Assembly (NCBI RefSeq): GCF_024628805.1
Contig: NZ_CP102382.1
Span: 2,604,001-2,668,000, forward strand
Reading direction: 5' to 3'
DNA from: Paenimyroides aestuarii
GTDB lineage: Bacteria; Bacteroidota; Bacteroidia; Flavobacteriales; Flavobacteriaceae
Length of the DNA stretch: 64,000 nucleotides
The position numbers and the translations under genes were made by a program. The notes under the pieces are model-generated. The model was not told where the DNA came from and made no database searches. It saw only the letters and a list, made by a program, of their open reading frames with translations. Positions 8,658 to 16,826 of this stretch are shown one piece after another; position 1 is the first letter of the stretch; each line of letters opens with the position of its first letter.

Positions 8658-9475
8658 TGAATTTAGCAAACATACCCCAAATTAAACATTTAAACAGCGG
8701 CAACTTTTTTGTATTAGCAGGTCCTTGTGCGATTGAAAGCGAAGAAATGGCATTGAAAATTGCTGAACGATTGATTGCTATTACCGATCGCTTGCAAATT
8801 CCGTTGGTTTTTAAAGGCTCGTTTAAAAAAGCAAACCGTTCACGAATTGATTCTTTTACAGGAATTGGTGATGAAAAAGCATTGAAAATACTGCAAAAGG
8901 TTTCCAATGAATTCCATGTGCCAACGGTTACTGATATTCATGAAAGCAGCGATGCAGAAATGGCGGCAGCTTATGTAGATGTGCTACAAATACCTGCTTT
9001 TTTGGTACGCCAAACCGATTTAGTGGTTGCAGCAGCCAAAACAGGCAAAACGGTGAATTTAAAGAAAGGACAATTCATGAGCCCGGAAAGTATGAAACAC
9101 GCCGTTCAAAAAGTGTTGGATTGCCAAAATGAAAACGTGATGGTGACCGATCGAGGTACGATGTTTGGATACCAAGATATGATTGTGGATTACCGCGGTA
9201 TTCCTACCATGCAACAATATGCTACCACAGTTTTAGACATTACACATTCTTTGCAACAACCCAACCAAGCAAGTGGTGTAACAGGCGGAAGACCCGATTT
9301 AATTGAAACAGTGGCAAAAGCTGGTATTGCTGTGGGCGTGGACGGAATTTTTATTGAAACACATTTCGACCCTGCGAATGCAAAGAGTGATGGCGCAAAC
9401 ATGTTGCATTTAGATTACTTTGAAGCTTTAATGGAAAAGCTAGTAGCTATCCGACAAACGGTTAGAAATTTTTAA
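8657..9475 (+). CDS. kdsA: 3-deoxy-8-phosphooctulonate synthase
   Basis: 272 aa, a standard KdsA. It condenses phosphoenolpyruvate with arabinose-5-phosphate to give Kdo-8-phosphate for lipopolysaccharide. Diagnostic segments: FVLAGPCAIESEEMA (PEP site), FKGSFKKANRSRIDSFTGIG, TDIHESSDAEMAAAYVDVLQIPAFL, VNLKKGQFMSPESM and VTDRGTMFGYQDMIVDYRGIP, where the family's T-x-R-G motif is intact. The C-terminal FIETHFDPANAKSDGANML completes the barrel. A kdsC-like phosphatase, the next enzyme in the pathway, is encoded separately at 22118. A strong hairpin terminator follows at 9502. Confidence 0.97.
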   Translation: MNLANIPQIKHLNSGNFFVLAGPCAIESEEMALKIAERLIAITDRLQIPLVFKGSFKKANRSRIDSFTGIGDEKALKILQKVSNEFHVPTVTDIHESSDAEMAAAYVDVLQIPAFLVRQTDLVVAAAKTGKTVNLKKGQFMSPESMKHAVQKVLDCQNENVMVTDRGTMFGYQDMIVDYRGIPTMQQYATTVLDITHSLQQPNQASGVTGGRPDLIETVAKAGIAVGVDGIFIETHFDPANAKSDGANMLHLDYFEALMEKLVAIRQTVRNF

Positions 9476-9501
9476 TGATAAAGAATACTTTAAAAATAAA
9501 A

Positions 9502-9536
9502 AAAACCTCTAAATCAATAATTTAGAGGTTTTTTGA
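9502..9536. terminator. Bidirectional terminator between kdsA and pepD
   Basis: A 13-bp perfect stem (AAAACCTCTAAAT at 9502-9514 with its complement at 9520-9532) around the loop CAATA. A-tract and T-tract flank it on both sides, so it can end the convergent kdsA and pepD transcripts. Confidence 0.9.
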
Positions 9537-9541
9537 TAAAG

Positions 9542-11008
9542 TTATTGTTTAACAGGTATATTCTTTAGAATTTCTACCACAAATTTCCAATATTTTTGGA
9601 CAGATGCGATAGAAACACGCTCTTCTGGTGAATGCGCACCGCGAATGGTTGGTCCAAAAGAAATCATTTCCATATCGGGGTAATTGGTTCCTAAAATACC
9701 ACATTCCAATCCGGCGTGGCAAGCCACAACATTGGCTTTTTGTCCGTTTTGTTTTTCATACAATTCATCTAAAACTTTTAAGATAGATGAATTGGGGTTC
9801 GGTGTCCATCCCGGATATGTTCCTGAGAAATTTACTTCACAGCCCATTAATTCAAATGCAGCACGCAAACTATTCGCCAAATCAAACTTTGAAGTTTCAA
9901 CCGACGAACGCGTTAAGCATTGAATTTGCAATTTTCCATCACCAACCGTAACTTTTGCAATATTGTTGGATGTTTCTACTAAATCCTCAAAATCGGCACT
10001 CATTTTATAAACACCGTTGTGTGCAGTATATAAAGCGCGTACCAAATAAAACTGAGCCATTGCAGGCATCACTTTTTCGGGCAATGTATCTTGCTTTTCA
10101 AAAATAACTTCCAAGTTTGGCTCGGTGGTTGCATATTCCGCTTTAATTTCATTTACAACAGTTTGCATATCAAACACAAACGATTCATCGTACATTTTAG
10201 CGATAATTACTTGTGCAACACTTTCGCGAGGAATGGCATTGCGAAGACTACCTCCATTGATACTTGCAATTTGCAAACCAAAATTATCAAAACCATTAAA
10301 AAGCAAACGGTTCATGAATTTGTTGGCATTGCCTAAACCTTTGTGAATATCCATACCCGAATGTCCGCCTTTTAAACCTTTTACAGTGATTTTATAAGCA
10401 ACAGATCCATCGGGAACTTCTTCTTCTTCATATTCAGCCGTTGCGGTTACATCAACCCCACCTGCACAACCAATATCAATTTCATCATCTTCTTCAGTAT
10501 CTAAATTTAATAAGATTTCGCCTGTTAGCAATCCACCTTTTAGTCCCATTGCTCCTGTCATTCCGGTTTCTTCATCAATGGTAAACAACGCTTCAATTGC
10601 CGGATGCTCTATTTCTTTTGATGCTAAAACAGCCATTATGGTTGCAACACCAATACCGTTATCTGCTCCTAAAGTGGTGCCTTTTGCACGCACCCAATCA
10701 CCATCGATATACATATCAATTCCTTGGTTATCAAAATCGAAAACGGTATCGTTATTTTTTTGGTGCACCATGTCTAAATGTGACTGTAAAACGATTGTTT
10801 TACGGTTCTCCATGCCAGCAGTTGCCGGCTTTTTTATAATTACATTTCCTACTTCATCTACAAGGGTTTCTAAACCTAAATTTTCACCAAATTGTTTCAT
10901 AAAAGCAATCACACGCTCTTCTTTTTTAGACGGACGCGGCACTGCGTTTAAATCTGCAAAATGATTCCACAATGGCAGTGGCTCTAAATTGCGAATATCT
11001 TGACTCAT
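9542..11008 (-). CDS. pepD: Aminoacyl-histidine dipeptidase (M20C, PepD-like)
   Basis: 488 aa, typical for PepD. The metal-binding residues are visible: LQSHLDMVHQK (His, Asp near residues 80-82), TLGADNGIGVA (bridging Asp near 119), and FTIDEETGMTGA (catalytic Glu pair near 150). VTVKGLKGGHSGMDIHKGLGNANK marks the start of the dimerisation/lid domain, and FGPTIRGAHSPEERV carries the last metal His. The enzyme hydrolyses dipeptides such as carnosine and cysteinyl-glycine in the cytoplasm. It is transcribed alone, from the box at 11026. Confidence 0.95.
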   Translation of the reverse strand: MSQDIRNLEPLPLWNHFADLNAVPRPSKKEERVIAFMKQFGENLGLETLVDEVGNVIIKKPATAGMENRKTIVLQSHLDMVHQKNNDTVFDFDNQGIDMYIDGDWVRAKGTTLGADNGIGVATIMAVLASKEIEHPAIEALFTIDEETGMTGAMGLKGGLLTGEILLNLDTEEDDEIDIGCAGGVDVTATAEYEEEEVPDGSVAYKITVKGLKGGHSGMDIHKGLGNANKFMNRLLFNGFDNFGLQIASINGGSLRNAIPRESVAQVIIAKMYDESFVFDMQTVVNEIKAEYATTEPNLEVIFEKQDTLPEKVMPAMAQFYLVRALYTAHNGVYKMSADFEDLVETSNNIAKVTVGDGKLQIQCLTRSSVETSKFDLANSLRAAFELMGCEVNFSGTYPGWTPNPNSSILKVLDELYEKQNGQKANVVACHAGLECGILGTNYPDMEMISFGPTIRGAHSPEERVSIASVQKYWKFVVEILKNIPVKQ

Positions 11009-11025
11009 ATTTTTAAAATTTTAAT

Positions 11026-11033
11026 CAAAGTTA
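11026..11033 (-). promoter_or_regulatory. -7 box (TAACTTTG) of pepD
   Basis: Reads TAACTTTG on the minus strand, 17 bases upstream of the pepD ATG at 11008. It is an exact match to TAnnTTTG. Confidence 0.5.
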
Positions 11034-11042
11034 CTTATAATA

Positions 11043-11081
11043 AAGCAAAAAAGCCACTTTAAACGGGGTTTAAAATGGCTT
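11043..11081 (-). terminator. Terminator of the 2Fe-2S protein gene
   Basis: Arms AAGCCACTTTAAAC (11051-11064) and GTTTAAAATGGCTT (11068-11081) pair with one mismatch. On the minus strand the hairpin is followed by a T-rich run, so it ends the transcript of the gene at 11116. Confidence 0.8.
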
Positions 11082-11115
11082 ACATACAAAATAAAACAAT
11101 AATTATCTTAGAAAA

Positions 11116-11379
11116 TTACGCAACAATATATTTGGTGAATAATTTCTGGGCTTTTTTCTTGGTTACTTCTTTTTTATATTTCTTTTCAGAGTCGATATAA
11201 AAAACGGGAGCACTTTTACACATGCCTTGACACTTCATTTTTTGAAGCGAAACACTGTTGCTTAAACCCGTTTCACATAATAATTCTTTTAAGCACGACT
11301 TTGCTTCTTCGTTGTATCTGCAGCATTTTTTTCCGTCGCAAAAATAAATTACTTCACTAAAAGATTTACATTTACCCAT
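11116..11379 (-). CDS. Thioredoxin-like [2Fe-2S] ferredoxin domain protein
   Basis: 87 aa from the chosen start MGKCKSFSEVIYFC; eight further upstream codons (MYSLKIVI) are poorly supported and run toward the promoter box at 11401. It resembles the NuoE/thioredoxin-like ferredoxin fold: a first Cys cluster FCDGKKCCRYNEEAKSC and a second cluster MKCQGMC with C-x3-C, the usual ligands of a 2Fe-2S centre. The basic tail KKYKKEVTKKKAQKLF resembles other stand-alone members of the family. The redox partner is unknown. It is transcribed alone and divergently from the DUF3810 gene. Confidence 0.8.
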   Translation of the reverse strand: MGKCKSFSEVIYFCDGKKCCRYNEEAKSCLKELLCETGLSNSVSLQKMKCQGMCKSAPVFYIDSEKKYKKEVTKKKAQKLFTKYIVA

Positions 11380-11400
11380 TATTACTATCTTTAACGAGTA

Positions 11401-11408
11401 CAAATATA
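11401..11408 (-). promoter_or_regulatory. -7 box (TATATTTG) of the 2Fe-2S protein gene
   Basis: Minus-strand TATATTTG lies 21 bases before the ATG at 11379 and supports the shorter start, because the longer start would lie inside or before the transcription start. Confidence 0.45.
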
Positions 11409-11445
11409 AATAATAATTTTTATTTATTCTAAATAAAACATTAAA

Positions 11446-12510
11446 ATGAAGAAAAATTTTTTTTGGAAGTTTTTGTTGCTTGGATTTGTTGTTGCAAGCT
11501 ATTATTTAGCATCTGATTTTCCTTTGTTTTTCACTGAAATTTACAACCAAAAAATCTATTCCATATTAGATCGATTAATGCATGTTTTTTCTAAAATCCC
11601 GTTTTCTGTTGGCGATGTGTTGTATGCTTTCGTAGTTGTGTTCATCATCTATAAAATAGTTGTAGGCTTAAAAAAGAAAACATATCAACAATTGGTTCTG
11701 TTTTTATCAACTTGTTTTTTACTTTTCTTAGCCATTTTTCAGCTTTTTTGGGGATTTAATAATTATAAATATGGTGTTGCACATCAATTAAAATTAGAAC
11801 GAAATTATACCCAACCTGATTTAGATACGCTGACTCAAAAATTAATCAAGCTGGTAAACAATCAACAAATAGCGCTTACAAACGATGTGTCTAAAAAAGT
11901 TGTTATTGCAAAGGATCTAGAGGTTTTCAATGAAACTGCTGCGCTGAATTATTCCAAATTGCCTGACCATTTACAAAAATTGCTGATTAAAAACGCCATC
12001 AATCCTGTAAAATCATCGTTCTATTCCTATGCTTTATCATATACCGGATTTAGTGGATATTTTAATCCGTTTACGCATGAAAACCATGTAAACATAGAGA
12101 TACCATCGATTGGAATGCCAGTAACAGTAGCTCATGAAATGGCGCATCAGTTGGGAGTTTCGAGCGAAGCCGAAGCCAATTTTTTTGGTTTCCAAGTGAT
12201 GCAATCAAGCAGCAATGAAACGTTTAAATATGCCGCAAATTTGTATGCCTTAAAATATTGTTTAAAAGAATATAGATATGAAAACGAAGAAACCTATCTT
12301 TTACTGTTTGATCAATTAAACAAAGGCGTTCAAGAGAACATTTTAGAAAGCGAACTGTTTTGGAGCAATAAAAGAAATGTTTCTTCGTATTTTTTTAAGT
12401 ATCTCTACGGTGGATTTTTAAAAATGAACAATCAAAAAGACGGTATCAAATCCTATAATAAATTTGTTGATTTATTGATCAATTATGACAAAAAATTCCA
12501 TCAATTTTAA
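11446..12510 (+). CDS. DUF3810 membrane protein with zinc-metalloprotease motif
   Basis: 354 aa. Three N-terminal transmembrane segments (about residues 7-25, 50-70 and 78-102) precede a long domain. That domain contains VAHEMAHQLGVSSEAEANFFG, an HExxH motif (H230-H234) followed by a Glu-rich helix (SSEAEAN), as in zincin-like peptidases where the third ligand is a Glu. This is the DUF3810 family, common in Bacteroidota. Substrate is unknown; membrane anchoring suggests action at the inner membrane or in the periplasm. Its stop overlaps the stop of the convergent NDH-2 gene by four bases. Confidence 0.85.
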   Translation: MKKNFFWKFLLLGFVVASYYLASDFPLFFTEIYNQKIYSILDRLMHVFSKIPFSVGDVLYAFVVVFIIYKIVVGLKKKTYQQLVLFLSTCFLLFLAIFQLFWGFNNYKYGVAHQLKLERNYTQPDLDTLTQKLIKLVNNQQIALTNDVSKKVVIAKDLEVFNETAALNYSKLPDHLQKLLIKNAINPVKSSFYSYALSYTGFSGYFNPFTHENHVNIEIPSIGMPVTVAHEMAHQLGVSSEAEANFFGFQVMQSSSNETFKYAANLYALKYCLKEYRYENEETYLLLFDQLNKGVQENILESELFWSNKRNVSSYFFKYLYGGFLKMNNQKDGIKSYNKFVDLLINYDKKFHQF

Positions 12511-13802
12511 TTTTCGGTCGGTTTTGCATCTCTGTTTTTACGAAACGGACGAATAATAACGCGCGATTCTCTGTCGAACACAAAATAATTATACACCCAA
12601 CTCCAAAAAACCAATGTTTTATTTTTGAAACCAATAAGAGAAAAAAGATGTACAAACATCCAAACAAACCAAGCAAAAACACCGTTGAAATGTAATTTTG
12701 GTAAGTCAACAACCGCTTTGTTTCTACCAATTGTTGCCATGGAGCCTTTGTCGTTGTAAACAAACTTTTTTAACGATTGTTTTTTGGTTAAACGTTCTAA
12801 ATTTTCGGCCAATAGAGTGCCTTGCTGAATGGCTGGTTGTGCCATCATGGGATGACCGTATTGGTATTTATCGCCATACATCGCCGCTACATCGCCAATT
12901 GCAAAAATATCTGTAAAACCTTCCACTTGATTAAATTCGTTTACTTTGATACGTGCCGCCCGATCCAACGAAGCATCGACCCCATTTACAGGTGCACCCT
13001 TTACCCCTGCTGACCAAATCACGGCTTGCGTTTCGAAGGTTAAGCCATTTTTGGTTTCAACTTTTGTGCCATCGTAATTGGTAACAATGGTTTTTAAATG
13101 GATTTTTACACCCAAATTTTTAAGGAATTTTTCTGCAGCTTTTGAAGATTTTCTAGACATAGCATCTAAAATATTTTCAGAACCTTGGACCAAATTAATT
13201 TCCATCATCGAAATATCCAAATCGGGATAATCTTTAGGAAAAACTGCATTCTTCATTTCCGCCAAAGCTCCGGCTAATTCCACACCGGTTGGTCCTGCAC
13301 CAACAATTACAAAATTCATCAGTGCTTTTCGCTGTTGCATGTCATTGGTTTGCAATGCCAATTCAAAATTTTCAAGAATTAAACTGCGAATATTCAATGC
13401 TTCGGGTATGGTTTTCATTACCATACTGTTTTTTTCAATCTGTGTATTTCCGAAATAATTATTCGTAGATCCGGTAGCAATCACCACATAATCATAGTAA
13501 ATAGTACCAATATCTGTTGTGATTTTTTTATTTTCGGTATCAATTTTTTCTACTAAAGCCATTCGGAAAAATGCCTCTTTATGTTCTTTAACAATTTTGC
13601 GAAGCGGATAAGCAATCGATCCGGATTCTAATCCACCCGTTGCCACTTGGTACATAAGCGGTTGAAAATTATGGTAATTGTGTTTATCTAACAAAACCAC
13701 CTGAAAATTTTTATTTTTTAGTTTTCTTGCAAGCGATACACCCGCAAAACCGCCACCAATGATAACAACTCTTGGATTACTAGAATCTGGAATATTCAAC
13801 AT
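12507..13802 (-). CDS. Type II NADH:quinone oxidoreductase (NDH-2-like)
   Basis: 431 aa. FAD-binding motif VVIIGGGFAGVSLARKL (residues 12-28), a substrate-domain segment HNYHNFQPLMYQVATGGL, NAD-binding motif FVIVGAGPTGVELAGALAEM (about residues 163-182), and the second FAD segment IFAIGDVAAM. The C-terminal hydrophobic region FAWFVWMFVHLFSLIGFKNK is the membrane-anchoring tail of NDH-2. It oxidises NADH and reduces menaquinone without pumping protons. It has its own -7 box at 13820. The closest alternative is another quinone-linked flavoprotein of the same family. Confidence 0.93.
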   Translation of the reverse strand: MLNIPDSSNPRVVIIGGGFAGVSLARKLKNKNFQVVLLDKHNYHNFQPLMYQVATGGLESGSIAYPLRKIVKEHKEAFFRMALVEKIDTENKKITTDIGTIYYDYVVIATGSTNNYFGNTQIEKNSMVMKTIPEALNIRSLILENFELALQTNDMQQRKALMNFVIVGAGPTGVELAGALAEMKNAVFPKDYPDLDISMMEINLVQGSENILDAMSRKSSKAAEKFLKNLGVKIHLKTIVTNYDGTKVETKNGLTFETQAVIWSAGVKGAPVNGVDASLDRAARIKVNEFNQVEGFTDIFAIGDVAAMYGDKYQYGHPMMAQPAIQQGTLLAENLERLTKKQSLKKFVYNDKGSMATIGRNKAVVDLPKLHFNGVFAWFVWMFVHLFSLIGFKNKTLVFWSWVYNYFVFDRESRVIIRPFRKNRDAKPTEN

Positions 13803-13819
13803 ACTACTTTACTTTTACA

Positions 13820-13827
13820 CAAAATTA
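13820..13827 (-). promoter_or_regulatory. -7 box (TAATTTTG) of the NDH-2 gene
   Basis: Minus-strand TAATTTTG lies 17 bases upstream of the ATG at 13802, an exact TAnnTTTG match. Confidence 0.45.
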
Positions 13828-13916
13828 CAAACAAATTGGCAATAAAAACATTATAATTTTGTTTTTCGTGTTCTGGTGGATTATTGTAAAATATGTTGTT
13901 ATTTTGCGATGAAATA

Positions 13917-13922
13917 CAAGGA
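13917..13922 (+). promoter_or_regulatory. Shine-Dalgarno-like AAGGAG that decides the start of the next gene
   Basis: AAGGAG lies 7 bases before the ATG at 13930. Strong SD sites are rare in this window, as expected for Bacteroidota. This one favours 13930 over the upstream in-frame ATGs at 13876 and 13909. Confidence 0.5.
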
Positions 13923-13929
13923 GACAGTA

Positions 13930-14535
13930 ATGAATTTAAGCTTTTTTAAAGATAATTATAGCAAAAAATTGGGCGAAAAATTTTCGAGTCGATCGGAATT
14001 GTACATCAATATTAAAAAAAAATCTGTACAAACTTTATGGTGGATTATTGGTGTAACCCTATTGAAACTTGCTTTTTTTATTGTTTCCGGAATTATACTT
14101 GAAGAAAGTACCCAACTAACAATAAGCCCATGGCTCACAAATACTTTGCATGCCCTTGATTTAAGCCTTTTGATTTTACCTGCAATTTTTTCGATTATAA
14201 ATGGAATCTTAATATTTAGAATAACATCTAAAAACACTTTTGAAGCCTTATTAAAAAGCATAAAAAGGGCAAGGAATTACTTAAAATTATATATTTCGTT
14301 GATTTTAGTAGCCTATTTATGTATCATCTACATCACGATTTATTGGACTATTGTTTCAAGCACCAACGATTCGGCATTGTATGATCGTTTTTCATTTTAT
14401 GCTTCGCTGATTTTGACTTGTGTGGTTTCAACAATTCTTATTTTATTGATACTTTGGGGTGTTTATAAACTTTTGTACAGCCGATTTTTAAAGCGTTTAA
14501 ATATATTTTACAACCTTTTGAAAGATGCCGTTTAA
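13930..14535 (+). CDS. Four-helix membrane protein of unknown function
   Basis: 201 aa from MNLSFFKDNYSKKLG. It has an N-terminal soluble stretch of about 35 residues, then four transmembrane segments (about 37-60, 72-95, 121-145 and 157-182), and a short basic C-terminus ending in FLKRLNIFYNLLKDAV. I do not recognise a family. The protein is Lys/Ser-rich at the N-terminus, which probably faces the cytoplasm. The start was chosen on the AAGGAG site 7 bases upstream. It is transcribed alone and converges on the 39-aa peptide gene, with a shared hairpin between them. Confidence 0.7.
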   Translation: MNLSFFKDNYSKKLGEKFSSRSELYINIKKKSVQTLWWIIGVTLLKLAFFIVSGIILEESTQLTISPWLTNTLHALDLSLLILPAIFSIINGILIFRITSKNTFEALLKSIKRARNYLKLYISLILVAYLCIIYITIYWTIVSSTNDSALYDRFSFYASLILTCVVSTILILLILWGVYKLLYSRFLKRLNIFYNLLKDAV

Positions 14536-14536
14536 C

Positions 14537-14566
14537 AAAAAACACAATCAAATGATTGTGCTTTCT
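14537..14566. terminator. Bidirectional terminator after the four-helix protein gene
   Basis: CACAATCA (14543-14550) and TGATTGTG (14553-14560) form an 8-bp stem with A-tract before and T-rich sequence after, between two convergent genes. Confidence 0.65.
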
Positions 14567-14571
14567 TTATT

Positions 14572-14691
14572 TTACAAAAATTTACCCAAAATCCAGTACA
14601 GGATTATGAATACAACAACGGTTCCAAAGCAACCAAAACCGGCCTTTTTTGCTCCCCAACCTGCCAATAATGCTCTTAACAAATCTTTCAT
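14572..14691 (-). CDS. 39-aa single-helix membrane peptide
   Basis: A complete short gene, ATG at 14689-14691 and TAA at 14572-14574. The peptide starts MKDLLRALLAGWGAKKAG, then continues with a Gly-Cys turn (FGCFG) and one hydrophobic helix (TVVVFIILYWILG), and ends KFL. I recall very similar 38-40-aa peptides (M-K-D-L-L-x-A-x-L-A-G-W-G-A-K-K-x-G) in other Flavobacteria, which supports it being real, but I cannot check that here. It lies 40 bp downstream of mazG on the same strand and ends at a good terminator. Function is unknown. Confidence 0.75.
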   Translation of the reverse strand: MKDLLRALLAGWGAKKAGFGCFGTVVVFIILYWILGKFL

Positions 14692-14731
14692 AACATTTAA
14701 TTTTACTTAAATATAATAAAAATAAACATTG

Positions 14732-15508
14732 CTATTCTGATTTTTTAACTTTATTCCAATAAACATCTAACTCTTTTAAAGGCAGGTCGCCTAAAACTTT
14801 TTGATCATTTTTTATCAACTCTTCCATTTTAGTGAAGCGGTTTATGAACTTTTTATTGGTTTTGTTCAAAGCTTCTTCTGGATTGATGTTACAAAAACGC
14901 GCATAATTGATCAATGCAAATAATACATCGCCAAATTCTTGTTCTTGCTTTTCGATATTGTTTTGAGCCACTTCTACTTTAAACTCGTTCAATTCTTCTT
15001 CTACCTTAGCCCAAACATCGTCTTTGTTGTCCCAATCAAAACCTACACCTTTCACCTTGTCTTGAATGCGATATGCTTTAACAATGGCGGGCAACGAATT
15101 AGGAACACCACTTAACACTGATTTATTCCCTTCTTTTAACTTTAATTTTTCCCAATTCTCCAGCACTGCTTTCTCGTCTTCGGCAACTACATCTCCGTAA
15201 ATATGCGGATGCCTTGCAATGAGTTTATCACAAATTCCATTGCATACATCGGCTATATCAAACAAATTGGTTTCACTGCCAATTTTAGAATAAAAAACAA
15301 TGTGCAGTAAAATATCGCCCAATTCTTTTTTTATTTCATTGGAATCGTTTGCCGAAATGGCATCATTCAGTTCATAAACTTCTTCAATGGTGAGGTGTTT
15401 TAACGATTGCAGGGTTTGTTTTTGATCCCACGGACATTTTTCGCGCAAATCATCCATTATATCTAACAAGCGTTCAAAAGCTTGCAACTGTTGTGTGCGG
15501 TTGTTCAT
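14732..15508 (-). CDS. mazG: Nucleoside triphosphate pyrophosphohydrolase
   Basis: 258 aa, the two-domain MazG length. The N-terminal domain opens with LLDIMDDLREKCPWDQKQT and carries the metal-binding E-x-x-E...E-x-x-D pattern at TIEEVYELNDAI and KKELGDILLHIVFYSKIG. The second copy is near residues 160-225, with EEELNEFKVEV and EQEFGDVLFALINYAR. MazG hydrolyses non-canonical or excess NTPs to NMPs, sanitising the pool and lowering ppGpp-linked signals. A hairpin upstream at 15527 separates it from the DUF5606 gene. Confidence 0.95.
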   Translation of the reverse strand: MNNRTQQLQAFERLLDIMDDLREKCPWDQKQTLQSLKHLTIEEVYELNDAISANDSNEIKKELGDILLHIVFYSKIGSETNLFDIADVCNGICDKLIARHPHIYGDVVAEDEKAVLENWEKLKLKEGNKSVLSGVPNSLPAIVKAYRIQDKVKGVGFDWDNKDDVWAKVEEELNEFKVEVAQNNIEKQEQEFGDVLFALINYARFCNINPEEALNKTNKKFINRFTKMEELIKNDQKVLGDLPLKELDVYWNKVKKSE

Positions 15509-15526
15509 TTAATGGGCTGGTATAAA

Positions 15527-15548
15527 AAATCCGGCAATTGCCGGATTT
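15527..15548 (-). terminator. Terminator of the DUF5606 gene
   Basis: A perfect 22-base palindrome centred on GGCAATTGCC, followed on the minus strand by a run of T. It sits between the DUF5606 stop and the mazG start. Confidence 0.8.
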
Positions 15549-15555
15549 CAAGTTA

Positions 15556-16080
15556 TTATTCTTTTTCTTCTGTTTTCTTTTTTGTGGTGCGTTTTGCTTT
15601 TGGCTTTTCTTCCACAACTTCTGCTGCTACTGTTTCACTTTCTTCAGTAGTATTGTTAATTGTTACCGAACCAGTTGTTGATACAGTTGGTTGGTTCATA
15701 GTTGCTACATAGTTCGCTGCTTGCAAAATATTGTACCAGTTTAAAACTTTTTTAATGTCTGATACATATACGCGGTCGCGATCAAAATCTGGAACCACTT
15801 CACCAAAATAGGCAAGCAATTCATCATTGTTTGCTTTGTGGTCTAAAGCGGGACCGTTATTTTCTTTTTTTGCAATACGAGCAAAAACTTCAAACAGCTT
15901 TAATTCGCTTGTTTCTGTGTAAATAGAAATTTCTGATAATAAGCTTACATTGCTACGCAAACCAACTGTTAACTTTTTACCATCAATTAATGACTCTGCA
16001 ATAAATCCTGATCTTGTTTGGATTTTTAATTCGTATAATCCTGGTTTTCCAGATATAGCTAAAACTTTCTCTACGCTCAT
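15556..16080 (-). CDS. DUF5606 family protein with charged repetitive tail
   Basis: 174 aa. Residues 1-125 form the conserved part, beginning MSVEKVLAISGKPGLYELK, with FIAESLIDGKKLTVGLRSNVS and FDRDRVYVSDIKKVLNWYNIL. These match the Bacteroidota DUF5606 family (DUF6852 in part). The last 50 residues are low-complexity, first Thr/Val/Asn-rich and then Glu/Lys-rich (KPKAKRTTKKKTEEKE). Such tails often bind nucleic acid or ribosomes, but I have no evidence for that here. Function is unknown. Transcribed alone between def and mazG. Confidence 0.8.
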   Translation of the reverse strand: MSVEKVLAISGKPGLYELKIQTRSGFIAESLIDGKKLTVGLRSNVSLLSEISIYTETSELKLFEVFARIAKKENNGPALDHKANNDELLAYFGEVVPDFDRDRVYVSDIKKVLNWYNILQAANYVATMNQPTVSTTGSVTINNTTEESETVAAEVVEEKPKAKRTTKKKTEEKE

Positions 16081-16134
16081 TCTATTATTTTTTTCAAGGT
16101 CACAAATATCCTAATTTGAATTTAATATCCAAAA

Positions 16135-16722
16135 TTATCTACCTTTTTTGTTTATAAATTTCATTTTATAGTCTGGAAAAACTTTTCCTTCCATGATGTT
16201 TTGTAATCGTTTGGCGTTTAATTTCTTTTTTAAGGTAGAAATTTTATCGGTAAACAACACGCCTTCTATATGATCATATTCGTGCTGAATTACCCGAGCT
16301 GCATAGCCTGAAAACGATTTTGTATGTTTTTCAAAATTTTCATCAAAATATTCAATTGTAATATTTGGCTTGCGATACACATCTTCACGCACACCGGGAA
16401 TACTTAAACAACCTTCGTTAAAAGACCACTCCTCGCCTTCTTCGCTCAAAATTTTTGGATTGATAAACGTGCAATTAAAATCGGCCAGAAAATTACGCTC
16501 TTCTTTTGATAAATCTTCGTCTTCGCTAAACGGTTTGGTATCAACAATAAACAAACGTATAGGCAAACCTATCTGCGGTGCTGCCAAACCAACTCCGTAA
16601 GCATTATCCATTGTTTCGTACATATTGGATATAAGTTCATTTAACTGCGGATAATCTTTGCTAATTTCCTCACATTCTTTGCGTAAAACCGGATCGCCGT
16701 AACCTACAATAGGTAAAATCAT
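16135..16722 (-). CDS. def: Peptide deformylase
   Basis: 195 aa from MILPIVGYGDPVLRKEC. The three zinc-site motifs are present: motif 1 GVGLAAPQIG (G-x-G-x-A-A-x-Q), motif 2 EGCLSIPG, and motif 3 QHEYDHIEG (H-E-x-D-H). It removes formyl groups from nascent proteins. An upstream in-frame TTG at 16749 exists, but it lies inside the promoter box TAACTTTG, so the ATG at 16722 is the start. Like other Bacteroidota deformylases it has an insertion between motifs 1 and 2 (about residues 65-90, rich in Asp/Glu). Confidence 0.97.
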   Translation of the reverse strand: MILPIVGYGDPVLRKECEEISKDYPQLNELISNMYETMDNAYGVGLAAPQIGLPIRLFIVDTKPFSEDEDLSKEERNFLADFNCTFINPKILSEEGEEWSFNEGCLSIPGVREDVYRKPNITIEYFDENFEKHTKSFSGYAARVIQHEYDHIEGVLFTDKISTLKKKLNAKRLQNIMEGKVFPDYKMKFINKKGR

Positions 16723-16746
16723 TTTATTGTTTTTAAAATATCTGTG

Positions 16747-16754
16747 CAAAGTTA
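16747..16754 (-). promoter_or_regulatory. -7 box (TAACTTTG) of def
   Basis: Minus-strand TAACTTTG, exact consensus, 24 bases upstream of the chosen ATG at 16722. It rules out the longer reading frame. Confidence 0.55.
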
Positions 16755-16826
16755 CGAATTATAGTAAAAATTGCAGTTATAATTAATAACTTTAATGCGT
16801 GTTTTAGGTAAATCAATTTTTTTGTA

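Noticed and set aside
16723..16749. Longer deformylase starting at TTG
   Set aside because: The extra codons include the -7 promoter box, and MILPIVGYGDP is the family's normal start.
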